From: Odiellus spinosus
Taxonomy: Eukaryota; Arthropoda; Arachnida; Opiliones; Phalangiidae
Assembly: GCA_963920705.1 (NCBI GenBank)
Contig: CAWUCO010000094.1
Coordinates: 329,313 to 393,312 of the forward strand
DNA length: 64,000 nt
Direction: 5' to 3'
Shown here: in pieces, positions 1 through 11,247 of the stretch
Numbering within the stretch: position 1 is the first letter of the stretch
How the letters are laid out: each line of letters starts with the position of its first letter
Translations under genes and position numbers: made by a program
Notes under the pieces: generated by a model
The model's input: only the letters and a program-made list of their open reading frames with translations
What the model was told of the DNA's origin: nothing
Database searches by the model: none

Positions 1-893
1 TTTGGTCTTTCGAGTGGTCTTAATTTTGTCTAAATCGCTTAAAATTCAAAAGTTTTGTGTCCATTTGAATCCAATAATCTTGGATTTTTAAGCGTTTTTG
101 CTTAATTTTAACCAATTTTATATTTGTCACAATTTTGCAATTTAGACAAAACCAAAGTCATTCGAAAGAGCAATTAATGGACAGTCTAAATAATAAGAGT
201 TTTCAAAAATCCGTTGAAAAACAAGAAAAATATGGCCAATTCAAAAAACATCTAATATCAAAAAGCGAATTTTTAAAATCTGAAATTTGACTATTTTGAT
301 ATTGTATGATTTCTTGAATTGGCCATATTTTTCTTGTTTTTCAACGGATTTTTGAAAACTCTTATTATTTAGACTGTCCATTAATTGCTCTTTCGAATGA
401 CTTTGGTTTTGTCTAAATTGCAAAATTGTGACAAATATAAAATTGGTAAAAATTAAGCAAAAACGCTTAAAAATTCAAGATTATTGGATTCAAATGGACA
501 CAAAACTTTTGAATTTTAAGCGATTTAGACAAAATTAAGATAACTCGAAAGAGCAAATATTGGTCTATCTAAAAAACAAGAGTTTTGGAAAATCCGTTGA
601 AAAACATGGAAAATATGGACAATTCAAAAAACATCTAATATCAAAAAGCGAAATTTTAAAATCTGAAATTTGACTATTTTGATATTGTATGATTTTTTGA
701 ATTGGCCATATTTTTCTTGTTTTTCAACGGATTTTGCAAAACTATTGTTTTTTAGATAGACCAAAATTTGCTCTTTCGAGTGGTCTTAATTTTGTCTAAA
801 TCGCTTAAAAATCAAAAGTTTTGTGTCCATTTGAATCCAATAATCTTGGATTTTTAAGCGTTTTTGCTTTATTTTAACCAATTTTATATTTGT

Positions 894-3800
894 CACAGTT
901 TTTCAATTTAGACAAAACCAAAGTCATTCGAAAGAGCAATTAATGGACAGTTTAAATAATAAGAGTTTTCAAAAATCCGTTGAAAAACATGGAAAATATG
1001 GACAATTCAAAAAACATCTAATATCAAAAAGCGAATTTTGAAAATCTGATATTTGACTATTTTGATATTGTATGATTTCTTGAATTGGCCATATTTTTCT
1101 TGTTTTTCAACGGATTTTTGAAAACTCTTATTATTTAGACTGTCCATTAATTGCTCTTTCGAATGACTTTGGTTTTGTCTAAATTGCAAAATTGTGACAA
1201 ATATAAAATTGGTTAAAATTAAGCAAAAACGCTTAAAAATTCAAGATTATTGGATTCAAATGGACACAAAACTTTTGAATTTTAAGCGATTTAGACAAAA
1301 TTAAGATAACTCGAAAGAGCAAATATTGGTCTATCTAAAAAACAAGAGTTTTGGAAAATCCGTTGAAAAACATGGAAAATATGTACAATTCAAAAAACAT
1401 CTAATATCAAAAAGCGAATTTTTAAAATCTGAAATTTGACTATTTTGATATTGTATGATTTCTTGAATTGGCCATATTTTTCTTGTTTTTCAACGGATTT
1501 TTGAAAACTATTGTTTTTTAGATAGACCAAAATTTGGTCTTTCGAGTGGTCTTAATTTTGTCTAAATCGCTTAAAATTCAAAAGTTTTGTGTCCATTTGA
1601 ATCCAATAATCTTGGATTTTTAAGCGTTTTTGCTTAATTTTAACCAATTTTATATTTGTCACAATTTTGCAATTTAGACAAAACCAAAGTCATTCGAAAG
1701 AGCAATTAATGGACAGTTTAAATAATAAGAGTTTTCAAAAATCCGTTGAAAAACATGGAAAATATGGACAATTCAAAAAACATCTAATATCAAAAAGCGA
1801 ATTTTGAAAATCTGAAATTTGACTATTTTGATATTCTATGATTTCTTGAATTGGCCATATTTTTCTTGTTTTTCAACGGATTTTTGAAAACTCTTATTAT
1901 TTAGACTGTCCATTAATTGCTCTTTCGAATGACTTTGGTTTTGTCTAAATTGCAGAATTGTGACAAATATAAAATTGGTTAAAATTAAGCAAAAACGCTT
2001 AAAAATCCAAGATTATTGGATTCAAATGGACACAAAAACTTTTGATTTTTAAGCGATTTAGACAAAATTAAGACCACTCGAAAGAGCAAATATTGGTCTA
2101 TCTAAAAAACAATAGTTTTGGAAAATCCGTTGAAAAACAAGAAAAATATGGCCAATTCAAGAAATCATAGAATATCAAAATAGCCAAATTTCAGATTTTC
2201 AAAATTCGCTTTTTGATATTAGATGTTTTTTGAATTGTCCATATTTTCCATGTTTTTCAACGGATTTTCCAAAACTCTTGATTTTCAGATAGACCAATAT
2301 TTGCTCTTTCGAGTGGTCTTACTTTTGTCTAAATCGCTTAAAAATCAAAAGTTTTGTGTCCATTTGAATCCAATAATCTTGGATTTTTAAGCGTTTTTGC
2401 TTAATTTTAACCAATTTTATATTTGTCACAATTTTGCAATTTAGACAAAACCAAAGTCATTCGAAAGAGCAATTAATGGACAGTCTAAATAATAAGAGTT
2501 TTCAAAAATCCGTTGAAAAACAAGAAAAATATGGCCAATCCAAAAAACATCTAATATCAAAAAGCGAATTTTTAAAATCTGAAATTTGACTATTTTGATA
2601 TTGTATGATTTCTTGAATTGGCCATATTTTTCTTGTTTTTCAACGGATTTTTGAAAACTCTTATTATTTAGACTGTCCATTAATTGCTCTTTCGAATGAC
2701 TTTGGTTTTGTCTAAATTGCAAAATTGTGACAAATATAAAATTGGTTAAAATTAGCAAAAACGCTCAAAAATCCAAGATTATTGGATTCAAATGGACACA
2801 AAACTTTTGAATTTTAAGCGATTTAGACAAAATTAAGACCACTCGAAAGACCAAATTTTGGTCTATCTAAAAAACAATAGTTTTGGAAAATCCGTTGAAA
2901 AACAAGAAAAATATGGCCAATTCAAGAAATCATACAATATCAAAATAGTCAAATTTCAGATTTTCAAAATTCGCTTTTTGATATTAGATGTTTTTTGAAT
3001 TGTCCATATTTTCCATGTTTTTCAACGGATTTTTGAAAACTCTTATTATTTAAACTGTCCATTAATTGCTCTTTCGAATGACTTTGGTTTTGTCTAAATT
3101 GCAAAATTGTGACAAATATAAAATTGGTTAAAATTAAGCAAAAACGCTTAAAAATCCAAGATTATTGGATTCAAATGGACACAAAACTTTTGAATTTTAA
3201 GCGATTTAGACAAAATTAAGACCACTCGAAAGAGCAAATATTGGTCTATCTAAAAAACAATAGTTTTGGAAAATCCGTTGAAAACAAGAAAAATATGGCC
3301 AATTCAAGAAATCATACAATATCAAAATAGTCAAATTTCAGATTTTCAAAATTCGCTTTTTGATATTAGATGTTTTTGAATTGTCCATATTTTCTATGTT
3401 TTTCAACGGATTTTCCAAAACTCTTGTTTTTTAGATAGACCAATATTTGCTCTTTCGAGTGGTCTTAATTTTGTCTAAATCGCTTAAAAATCAAAAGTTT
3501 TGTGTCCATTTGAATCCAATAATCTTGGATTTTTAAGCGTTTTTGCTTTATTTTAACCAATTTTATATTTGTCACAATTTTGCAATTTAGACAAAACCAA
3601 AGTCATTCGAAAGAGCAATTAATGGACAGTCTAAATAATAAGAGTTTTCAAAAATCCGTTGAAAAACATGGAAAATATGGACAATTCCAGAAATCATACA
3701 ATATCAAAATAGTCAAATTTCAGATTTTAAAAATTCGCTATTTGATATTAGATGTTTTTTGAATTGTCCATATTTTCCATGTTTTTCAACGGATTTTCCA

Positions 3801-4337
3801 AAACTCTTGATTTTCAGATAGACCAATATTTGCTCTTTCGAGTGGTCTTAATTTTGTCTAAATCGCTTAAAAATCAAAAGTTTTGTGTCCATTTGAATCC
3901 TATAATCTTGGATTTTTAAGTGTTTTTGCTTTATTTTAACCAATTTTATATTTGTCACAATTTTGCAATTTAGACAAAACCAAAGTCATTCGAAAGAGCA
4001 ATTAATGGACAGTCTAAATAACAAGAGTTTTCAAAAATCCGTTGAAAAACAAGAAAAATATGGACAATTCAAGAAATCATACAATATCAAAATAGTCAAA
4101 TTTCAGATTTTAAAAATTCGCTTTTTGATATTAGATGTTTTTGAATTGTCCATATTTTCCATGTTTTTCAACGGATTTTCCAAAACTCTTGATTTTCAGA
4201 TAGACCAATATTTGCTCTTTCGAGTGGTCTTAATTTTGTCTAAATCGCTTAAAAATCAAAAGTTTTGTGTCCATTTGAATCCAATAATCTTGGATTTTTA
4301 AGCGTTTTTGCTTTATTTTAACCAATTTTATATTTGT
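894..4337. repeat. Higher-order repeat, 9-unit copy (3444 bp)
   Basis: Starts at the diagnostic linker variant CACAGTTTTTCAATTT (894), which recurs at 4338 and 8551. Its opening units (A-A', B-B', A-A', B+B') carry the same rare variants as the next copies, including AAGATAACTCG at 1303 against 4747, an offset of exactly 3444. The copy closes with two A+B' units. Confidence 0.85.
911..1179. repeat. Representative A...A' palindrome (polarity switch + to -)
   Basis: Both outer arms are type A: the left arm starts GACAAAACCAAAGTCATTCG and the right arm ends as its reverse complement at 1179. The outer arms are near-perfect inverted repeats of roughly 70 bp ending at the 18-bp boxes, with a '-' core between them. 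The linker to the left is in + polarity and the linker to the right in - polarity, so array direction reverses at the centre of the palindrome. Units of this class recur throughout the left array, for example near 140-400, 1685-1945 and 4360-4620. Confidence 0.92.
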
Positions 4338-7300
4338 CACAGTTTTTCAATTTAGACAAAACCAAAGTCATTCGAAAGAGCAATTAATGGACAGTTTAAA
4401 TAATAAGAGTTTTCAAAAATCCGTTGAAAAACATGGAAAATATGGACAATTCAAAAAACATCTAATATCAAAAAGCGAATTTTGAAAATCTGATATTTGA
4501 CTATTTTGATATTGTATGATTTCTTGAATTGGCCATATTTTTCTTGTTTTTCAACGGATTTTTGAAAACTCTTATTATTTAGACTGTCCATTAATTGCTC
4601 TTTCGAATGACTTTGGTTTTGTCTAAATTGCAAAATTGTGACAAATATAAAATTGGTTAAAATTAAGCAAAAACGCTTAAAAATTCAAGATTATTGGATT
4701 CAAATGGACACAAAACTTTTGAATTTTAAGCGATTTAGACAAAATTAAGATAACTCGAAAGAGCAAATATTGGTCTATCTAAAAAACAAGAGTTTTGGAA
4801 AATCCGTTGAAAAACATGGAAAATATGTACAATTCAAAAAACATCTAATATCAAAAAGCGAATTTTTAAAATCTGAAATTTGACTATTTTGATATTGTAT
4901 GATTTCTTGAATTGGCCATATTTTTCTTGTTTTTCAACGGATTTTTGAAAACTATTGTTTTTTAGATAGACCAAAATTTGGTCTTTCGAGTGGTCTTAAT
5001 TTTGTCTAAATCGCTTAAAATTCAAAAGTTTTGTGTCCATTTGAATCCAATAATCTTGGATTTTTAAGCGTTTTTGCTTAATTTTAACCAATTTTATATT
5101 TGTCACAATTTTGCAATTTAGACAAAACCAAAGTCATTCGAAAGAGCAATTAATGGACAGTTTAAATAATAAGAGTTTTCAAAAATCCGTTGAAAAACAT
5201 GGAAAATATGGACAATTCAAAAAACATCTAATATCAAAAAGCGAATTTTGAAAATCTGAAATTTGACTATTTTGATATTCTATGATTTCTTGAATTGGCC
5301 ATATTTTTCTTGTTTTTCAACGGATTTTTGAAAACTCTTATTATTTAGACTGTCCATTAATTGCTCTTTCGAATGACTTTGGTTTTGTCTAAATTGCAGA
5401 ATTGTGACAAATATAAAATTGGTTAAAATTAAGCAAAAACGCTTAAAAATCCAAGATTATTGGATTCAAATGGACACAAAAACTTTTGATTTTTAAGCGA
5501 TTTAGACAAAATTAAGACCACTCGAAAGAGCAAATATTGGTCTATCTAAAAAACAATAGTTTTGGAAAATCCGTTGAAAAACAAGAAAAATATGGCCAAT
5601 TCAAGAAATCATAGAATATCAAAATAGTCAAATTTCAGATTTTCAAAATTCGCTTTTTGATATTAGATGTTTTTTGAATTGTCCATATTTTCCATGTTTT
5701 TCAACGGATTTTCCAAAACTCTTGATTTTCAGATAGACCAATATTTGCTCTTTCGAGTGGTCTTAATTTTGTCTAAATCGCTTAAAATTCAAAAGTTTTG
5801 TGTCCATTTGAATCCAATAATCTTGGATTTTTAAGCGTTTTTGCTTAATTTTAACCAATTTTATATTTGTCACAATTTTGCAATTTAGACAAAACCAAAG
5901 TCATTCGAAAGAGCAATTAATGGACAGTCTAAATAATAAGAGTTTTCAAAAATCCGTTGAAAAACAAGAAAAATATGGCCAATCCAAAAAACATCTAATA
6001 TCAAAAAGCGAATTTTTAAAATCTGAAATTTGACTATTTTGATATTGTATGATTTCTTGAATTGGCCATATTTTTCTTGTTTTTCAACGGATTTTTGAAA
6101 ACTCTTATTATTTAGACTGTCCATTAATTGCTCTTTCGAATGACTTTGGTTTTGTCTAAATTGCAAAATTGTGACAAATATAAAATTGGTTAAAATTAAG
6201 CAAAAACGCTCAAAAATCCAAGATTATTGGATTCAAATGGACACAAAACTTTTGAATTTTAAGCGATTTAGACAAAATTAAGATAACTCGAAAGAGCAAA
6301 TATTGGTCTATCTAAAAAACAAGAGTTTTGGAAAATCCGTTGAAAAACATGGAAAATATGTACAATTCAAAAAACATCTAATATCAAAAAGCGAATTTTT
6401 AAAATCTGAAATTTGACTATTTTGATATTGTATGATTTCTTGAATTGGCCATATTTTTCTTGTTTTTCAACGGATTTTTGAAAACTATTGTTTTTTAGAT
6501 AGACCAAAATTTGGTCTTTCGAGTGGTCTTAATTTTGTCTAAATCGCTTAAAATTCAAAAGTTTTGTGTCCATTTGAATCCAATAATCTTGGATTTTTAA
6601 GCGTTTTTGCTTAATTTTAACCAATTTTATATTTGTCACAATTTTGCAATTTAGACAAAACCAAAGTCATTCGAAAGAGCAATTAATGGACAGTTTAAAT
6701 AATAAGAGTTTTCAAAAATCCGTTGAAAAACATGGAAAATATGGACAATTCAAAAAACATCTAATATCAAAAAGCGAATTTTGAAAATCTGAAATTTGAC
6801 TATTTTGATATTCTATGATTTCTTGAATTGGCCATATTTTTCTTGTTTTTCAACGGATTTTTGAAAACTCTTATTATTTAGACTGTCCATTAATTGCTCT
6901 TTCGAATGACTTTGGTTTTGTCTAAATTGCAGAATTGTGACAAATATAAAATTGGTTAAAATTAAGCAAAAACGCTTAAAAATCCAAGATTATTGGATTC
7001 AAATGGACACAAAAACTTTTGATTTTTAAGCGATTTAGAAAAAATTAAGACCACTCGAAAGAGCAAATATTGGTCTATCTAAAAAACAATAGTTTTGGAA
7101 AATCCGTTGAAAAACAAGAAAAATATGGCCAATTCAAGAAATCATAGAATATCAAAATAGTCAAATTTCAGATTTTCAAAATTCGCTTTTTGATATTAGA
7201 TGTTTTTTGAATTGTCCATATTTTCCATGTTTTTCAACGGATTTTCCAAAACTCTTGATTTTCAGATAGACCAATATTTGCTCTTTCGAGTGGTCTTACT

Positions 7301-8550
7301 TTTGTCTAAATCGCTTAAAAATCAAAAGTTTTGTGTCCATTTGAATCCAATAATCTTGGATTTTTAAGCGTTTTTGCTTAATTTTAACCAATTTTATATT
7401 TGTCACAATTTTGCAATTTAGACAAAACCAAAGTCATTCGAAAGAGCAATTAATGGACAGTCTAAATAATAAGAGTTTTCAAAAATCCGTTGAAAAACAA
7501 GAAAAATATGGCCAATCCAAAAAACATCTAATATCAAAAAGCGAATTTTTAAAATCTGAAATTTGACTATTTTGATATTGTATGATTTCTTGAATTGGCC
7601 ATATTTTTCTTGTTTTTCAACGGATTTTTGAAAACTCTTATTATTTAGACTGTCCATTAATTGCTCTTTCGAATGACTTTGGTTTTGTCTAAATTGCAAA
7701 ATTGTGACAAATATAAAATTGGTTAAAATTAAGCAAAAACGCTCAAAAATCCAAAATTATTGGATTCAAATGGACACAAAACTTTTGAATTTTAAGCGAT
7801 TTAGACAAAATTAAGACCACTCGAAAGACCAAATTTTGGTCTATCTAAAAAACAATAGTTTTGGAAAATCCGTTGAAAACAAGAAAAATATGGCCAATTC
7901 AAGAAATCATACAATATCAAAATAGTCAAATTTCAGATTTTCAAAATTCGCTTTTTGATATTAGATGTTTTTGAATTGTCCATATTTTCTATGTTTTTCA
8001 ACGGATTTTCCAAAACTCTTGTTTTTTAGATAGACCAATATTTGCTCTTTCGAGTGGTCTTAATTTTGTCTAAATCGCTTAAAAATCAAAAGTTTTGTGT
8101 CCATTTGAATCCTATAATCTTGGATTTTTAAGTGTTTTTGCTTTATTTTAACCAATTTTATATTTGTCACAATTTTGCAATTTAGACAAAACCAAAGTCA
8201 TTCGAAAGAGCAATTAATGGACAGTCTAAATAATAAGAGTTTTCAAAAATCCGTTGAAAAACATGGAAAATATGGACAATTCCAGAAATCATACAATATC
8301 AAAATAGTCAAATTTCAGATTTTAAAAATTCGCTATTTGATATTAGATGTTTTTTGAATTGTCCATATTTTCCATGTTTTTCAACGGATTTTCCAAAACT
8401 CTTGATTTTCAGATAGACCAATATTTGCTCTTTCGAGTGGTCTTAATTTTGTCTAAATCGCTTAAAAATCAAAAGTTTTGTGTCCATTTGAATCCAATAA
8501 TCTTGGATTTTTAAGCGTTTTTGCTTTATTTTAACCAATTTTATATTTGT
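4338..8550. repeat. Higher-order repeat, 11-unit copy (4213 bp)
   Basis: Same opening as the 9-unit copy, but the tetramer A-A', B-B', A-A', B+B' is present twice in succession (about 4338-5870 and 5870-7400; AAGATAACTCG at 4747 and 6280). The B+A' unit of the shorter copy is missing. The copy ends with an A+B' unit carrying AATTCCAGAAATC, a variant also found in the shorter copy. A third copy begins at 8551 and is lost after four units. Unequal exchange in multiples of the unit explains the length difference. Confidence 0.82.
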
Positions 8551-10406
8551 CACAGTTTTTCAATTTAGACAAAACCAAAGTCATTCGAAAGAGCAATTAA
8601 TGGACAGTTTAAATAATAAGAGTTTTCAAAAATCCGTTGAAAAACATGGAAAATATGGACAATTCAAAAAACATCTAATATCAAAAAGCGAATTTTGAAA
8701 ATCTGATATTTGACTATTTTGATATTGTATGATTTCTTGAATTGGCCATATTTTTCTTGTTTTTCAACGGATTTTTGAAAACTCTTATTATTTAGACTGT
8801 CCATTAATTGCTCTTTCGAATGACTTTGGTTTTGTCTAAATTGCAAAATTGTGACAAATATAAAATTGGTTAAAATTAAGCAAAAACGCTTAAAAATTCA
8901 AGATTATTGGATTCAAATGGACACAAAACTTTTGAATTTTAAGCGATTTAGACAAAATTAAGATAACTCGAAAGAGCAAATATTGGTCTATCTAAAAAAC
9001 AAGAGTTTTGGAAAATCCGTTGAAAAACATGGAAAATATGTACAATTCAAAAAACATCTAATATCAAAAAGCGAATTTTTAAAATCTGAAATTTGACTAT
9101 TTTGATATTGTATGATTTCTTGAATTGGCCATATTTTTCTTGTTTTTCAACGGATTTTTGAAAACTATTGTTTTTTAGATAGACCAAAATTTGGTCTTTC
9201 GAGTGGTCTTAATTTTGTCTAAATCGCTTAAAATTCAAAAGTTTTGTGTCCATTTGAATCCAATAATCTTGGATTTTTAAGCGTTTTTGCTTAATTTTAA
9301 CCAATTTTATATTTGTCACAATTTTGCAATTTAGACAAAACCAAAGTCATTCGAAAGAGCAATTAATGGACAGTTTAAATAATAAGAGTTTTCAAAAATC
9401 CGTTGAAAAACATGGAAAATATGGACAATTCAAAAAACATCTAATATCAAAAAGCGAATTTTGAAAATCTGAAATTTGACTATTTTGATATTCTATGATT
9501 TCTTGAATTGGCCATATTTTTCTTGTTTTTCAACGGATTTTTGAAAACTCTTATTATTTAGACTGTCCATTAATTGCTCTTTCGAATGACTTTGGTTTTG
9601 TCTAAATTGCAGAATTGTGACAAATATAAAATTGGTTAAAATTAAGCAAAAACGCTTAAAAATCCAAGATTATTGGATTCAAATGGACACAAAAACTTTT
9701 GATTTTTAAGCGATTTAGACAAAATTAAGACCACTCGAAAGAGCAAATATTGGTCTATCTAAAAAACAATAGTTTTGGAAAATCCGTTGAAAAACAAGAA
9801 AAATATGGCCAATTCAAGAAATCATAGAATATCAAAATAGTCAAATTTCAGATTTTCAAAATTCGCTTTTTGATATTAGATGTTTTTTGAATTGTCCATA
9901 TTTTCCATGTTTTTCAACGGATTTTCCAAAACTCTTGATTTTCAGATAGACCAATATTTGCTCTTTTGAGTGGTCTTAATTTTGTCTAAATCGCTTAAAA
10001 TTCAAAAGTTTTGTGTCCATTTGAATCCAATAATCTTGGATTTTTAAGCGTTTTTGCTTAATTTTAACCAATTTTATATTTGTCACAATTTTGCAATTTA
10101 GACAAAACCAAAGTCATTCGAAAGAGCAATTAATGGACAGTCTAAATAATAAGAGTTTTCAAAAATCCGTTGAAAAACAAGAAAAATATGGCCAATCCAA
10201 AAAACATCTAATATCAAAAAGCGAATTTTTAAAATCTGAAATTTGACTATTTTGATATTGTATGATTTCTTGAATTGGCCATATTTTTCTTGTTTTTCAA
10301 CGGATTTTCCAAAACTATTGTTTTTTAGATAGACCAAAATTTGGTCTTTCGAGTGGTCTTAATTTTGTCTAAATCGCTTAAAATTCAAAAGTTTTGTGTC
10401 CATTTG

Positions 10407-10425
10407 AATCCAATAATCTTGGATT
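10407..10425. repeat. Linker dyad AATCCAA-TAATC-TTGGATT
   Basis: Most linkers carry a perfect 7-bp inverted repeat with a 5-base loop; this copy is typical. It is the second symmetry centre of each unit, the first being the middle of the core. The linker ends are also weakly symmetric (GTCTAAATCGCTT on one side, GCAATTTAGAC on the other). This supports an origin of the whole monomer as an inverted dimer. A few units carry substitutions in the dyad, such as TCTAGGATT near 11183 and CCTATAATC near 3900 and 8111. Confidence 0.85.
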
Positions 10426-10864
10426 TTTAAGCGTTTTTGCTTAATTTTAACCAATTTTATATTTGTCACAATTTTGCAATTTAGACAAAACCAAAGTCAT
10501 TCGAAAGAGCAATTAATGGACAGTTTAAATAATAAGAGTTTTCAAAAATCCGTTGAAAAACATGGAAAATATAGACAATTCAAAAAACATCTAATATCAA
10601 AAAGCGAATTTTGAAAATCTGAAATTTGACTATTTTGATATTGTATGATTTCTTGAATTGGCCATATTTTTCTTGTTTTTCAACGGATTTTCCAAAACTA
10701 TTGTTTTTTAGATAGACCAAAATTTGGTCTTTCGAGTGGTCTTAATTTTGTCTAAATCGCTTAAAATTCAAAAGTTTTGTGTCCATTGGAATCCAATAAT
10801 CTTGGATTTTTAAGCATTTTTGCTTAATTTTAACCAATTTTATATTTGTCACAATTTTGCAATT

Positions 10865-11247
10865 TAGACAAAACCAAAGTCATTCGAAAGAGCAATTAAT
10901 GGACAGTTTAAATAATAAGAGTTTTCAAAAATCCGTTGAAAAACATGGAAAATATGGACAATTCAAAAAACGTCTAATATCAAAAAGCGAATTTTGAAAA
11001 TCTGAAATTTGACTATTTTGATATTGTATGATTTCTTGAATTGGCCATATTTTTCTTGTTTTTCAACGGATTTTCCAAAACTATTGTTTTTTAGATAGAC
11101 CAAAATTTGGTTTTTCGAGTGGTCTTAATTTTGTCTAAATCGCTTAAAATTCAAAAGATTTGTGTCCATTTGAATCCAATAATCTAGGATTTTTAAGCGT
11201 TTTTGCTTAATTTTAACCAATTTTATATTTGTCACAATTTTGCAATT
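10865..11247 (+). repeat. Representative satellite monomer (A-B' state), 383 bp
   Basis: Reference unit for the terms used here. Outer arm A starts at 10865 and carries GCAATTAATGGACAGT. An 18-bp box AAAATCCGTTGAAAAACA lies at 10928-10945. The 111-bp core, here in '-' orientation, is 10946-11056. The inverted box lies at 11057-11074. Outer arm B' follows to about 11134 (TTTTTTAGATAGACC, then GTGGTCTT). The polar linker runs about 11135-11247. A and B are diverged versions of one sequence: both read CGAAAGAGCAA, then a variable stretch, then AGTTTT, then the box. The monomer is therefore an ancient inverted duplication and can fold into a long imperfect hairpin. The next unit starts exactly 383 bp later. 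Confidence 0.93.

Larger units (their letters stand above)
1..9975. repeat. Alternating-polarity satellite block
   Basis: Twenty-six units whose states, read left to right, are: A-A', B-B', A-A', B-B', A-A', B+B', A-A', B+A', B+B', A+B', A+B', A-A', B-B', A-A', B+B', A-A', B-B', A-A', B+B', A-A', B+B', A+B', A-A', B-B', A-A', B+B'. Polarity flips at 23 of the 26 units. Near-identical stretches recur at long spacing, as listed under the two higher-order repeats. No gene is supported; the short reading frames here belong to the repeat. Confidence 0.85.

Noticed and set aside
2441..2758. Longer frames (90-112 residues) extending from an arm into the linker, also at 3963-4301 and 42366-42638
   Set aside because: They arise from single-base losses in individual units that join neighbouring frames; no two unrelated units share them except by block duplication.
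1..9975. Alternating polarity as a read fold-back or assembly artefact
   Set aside because: Fold-back artefacts give one exact mirror per read. Here arms on the two sides differ by unit-specific variants, and the switches recur in phased higher-order copies. Raw reads would still be the final test.
10928..10945. CENP-B box in the 18-bp conserved element
   Set aside because: It lacks the TTCG...A..CGGG pattern of the known box. TTCG does occur in both arms, but without the CGGG part.
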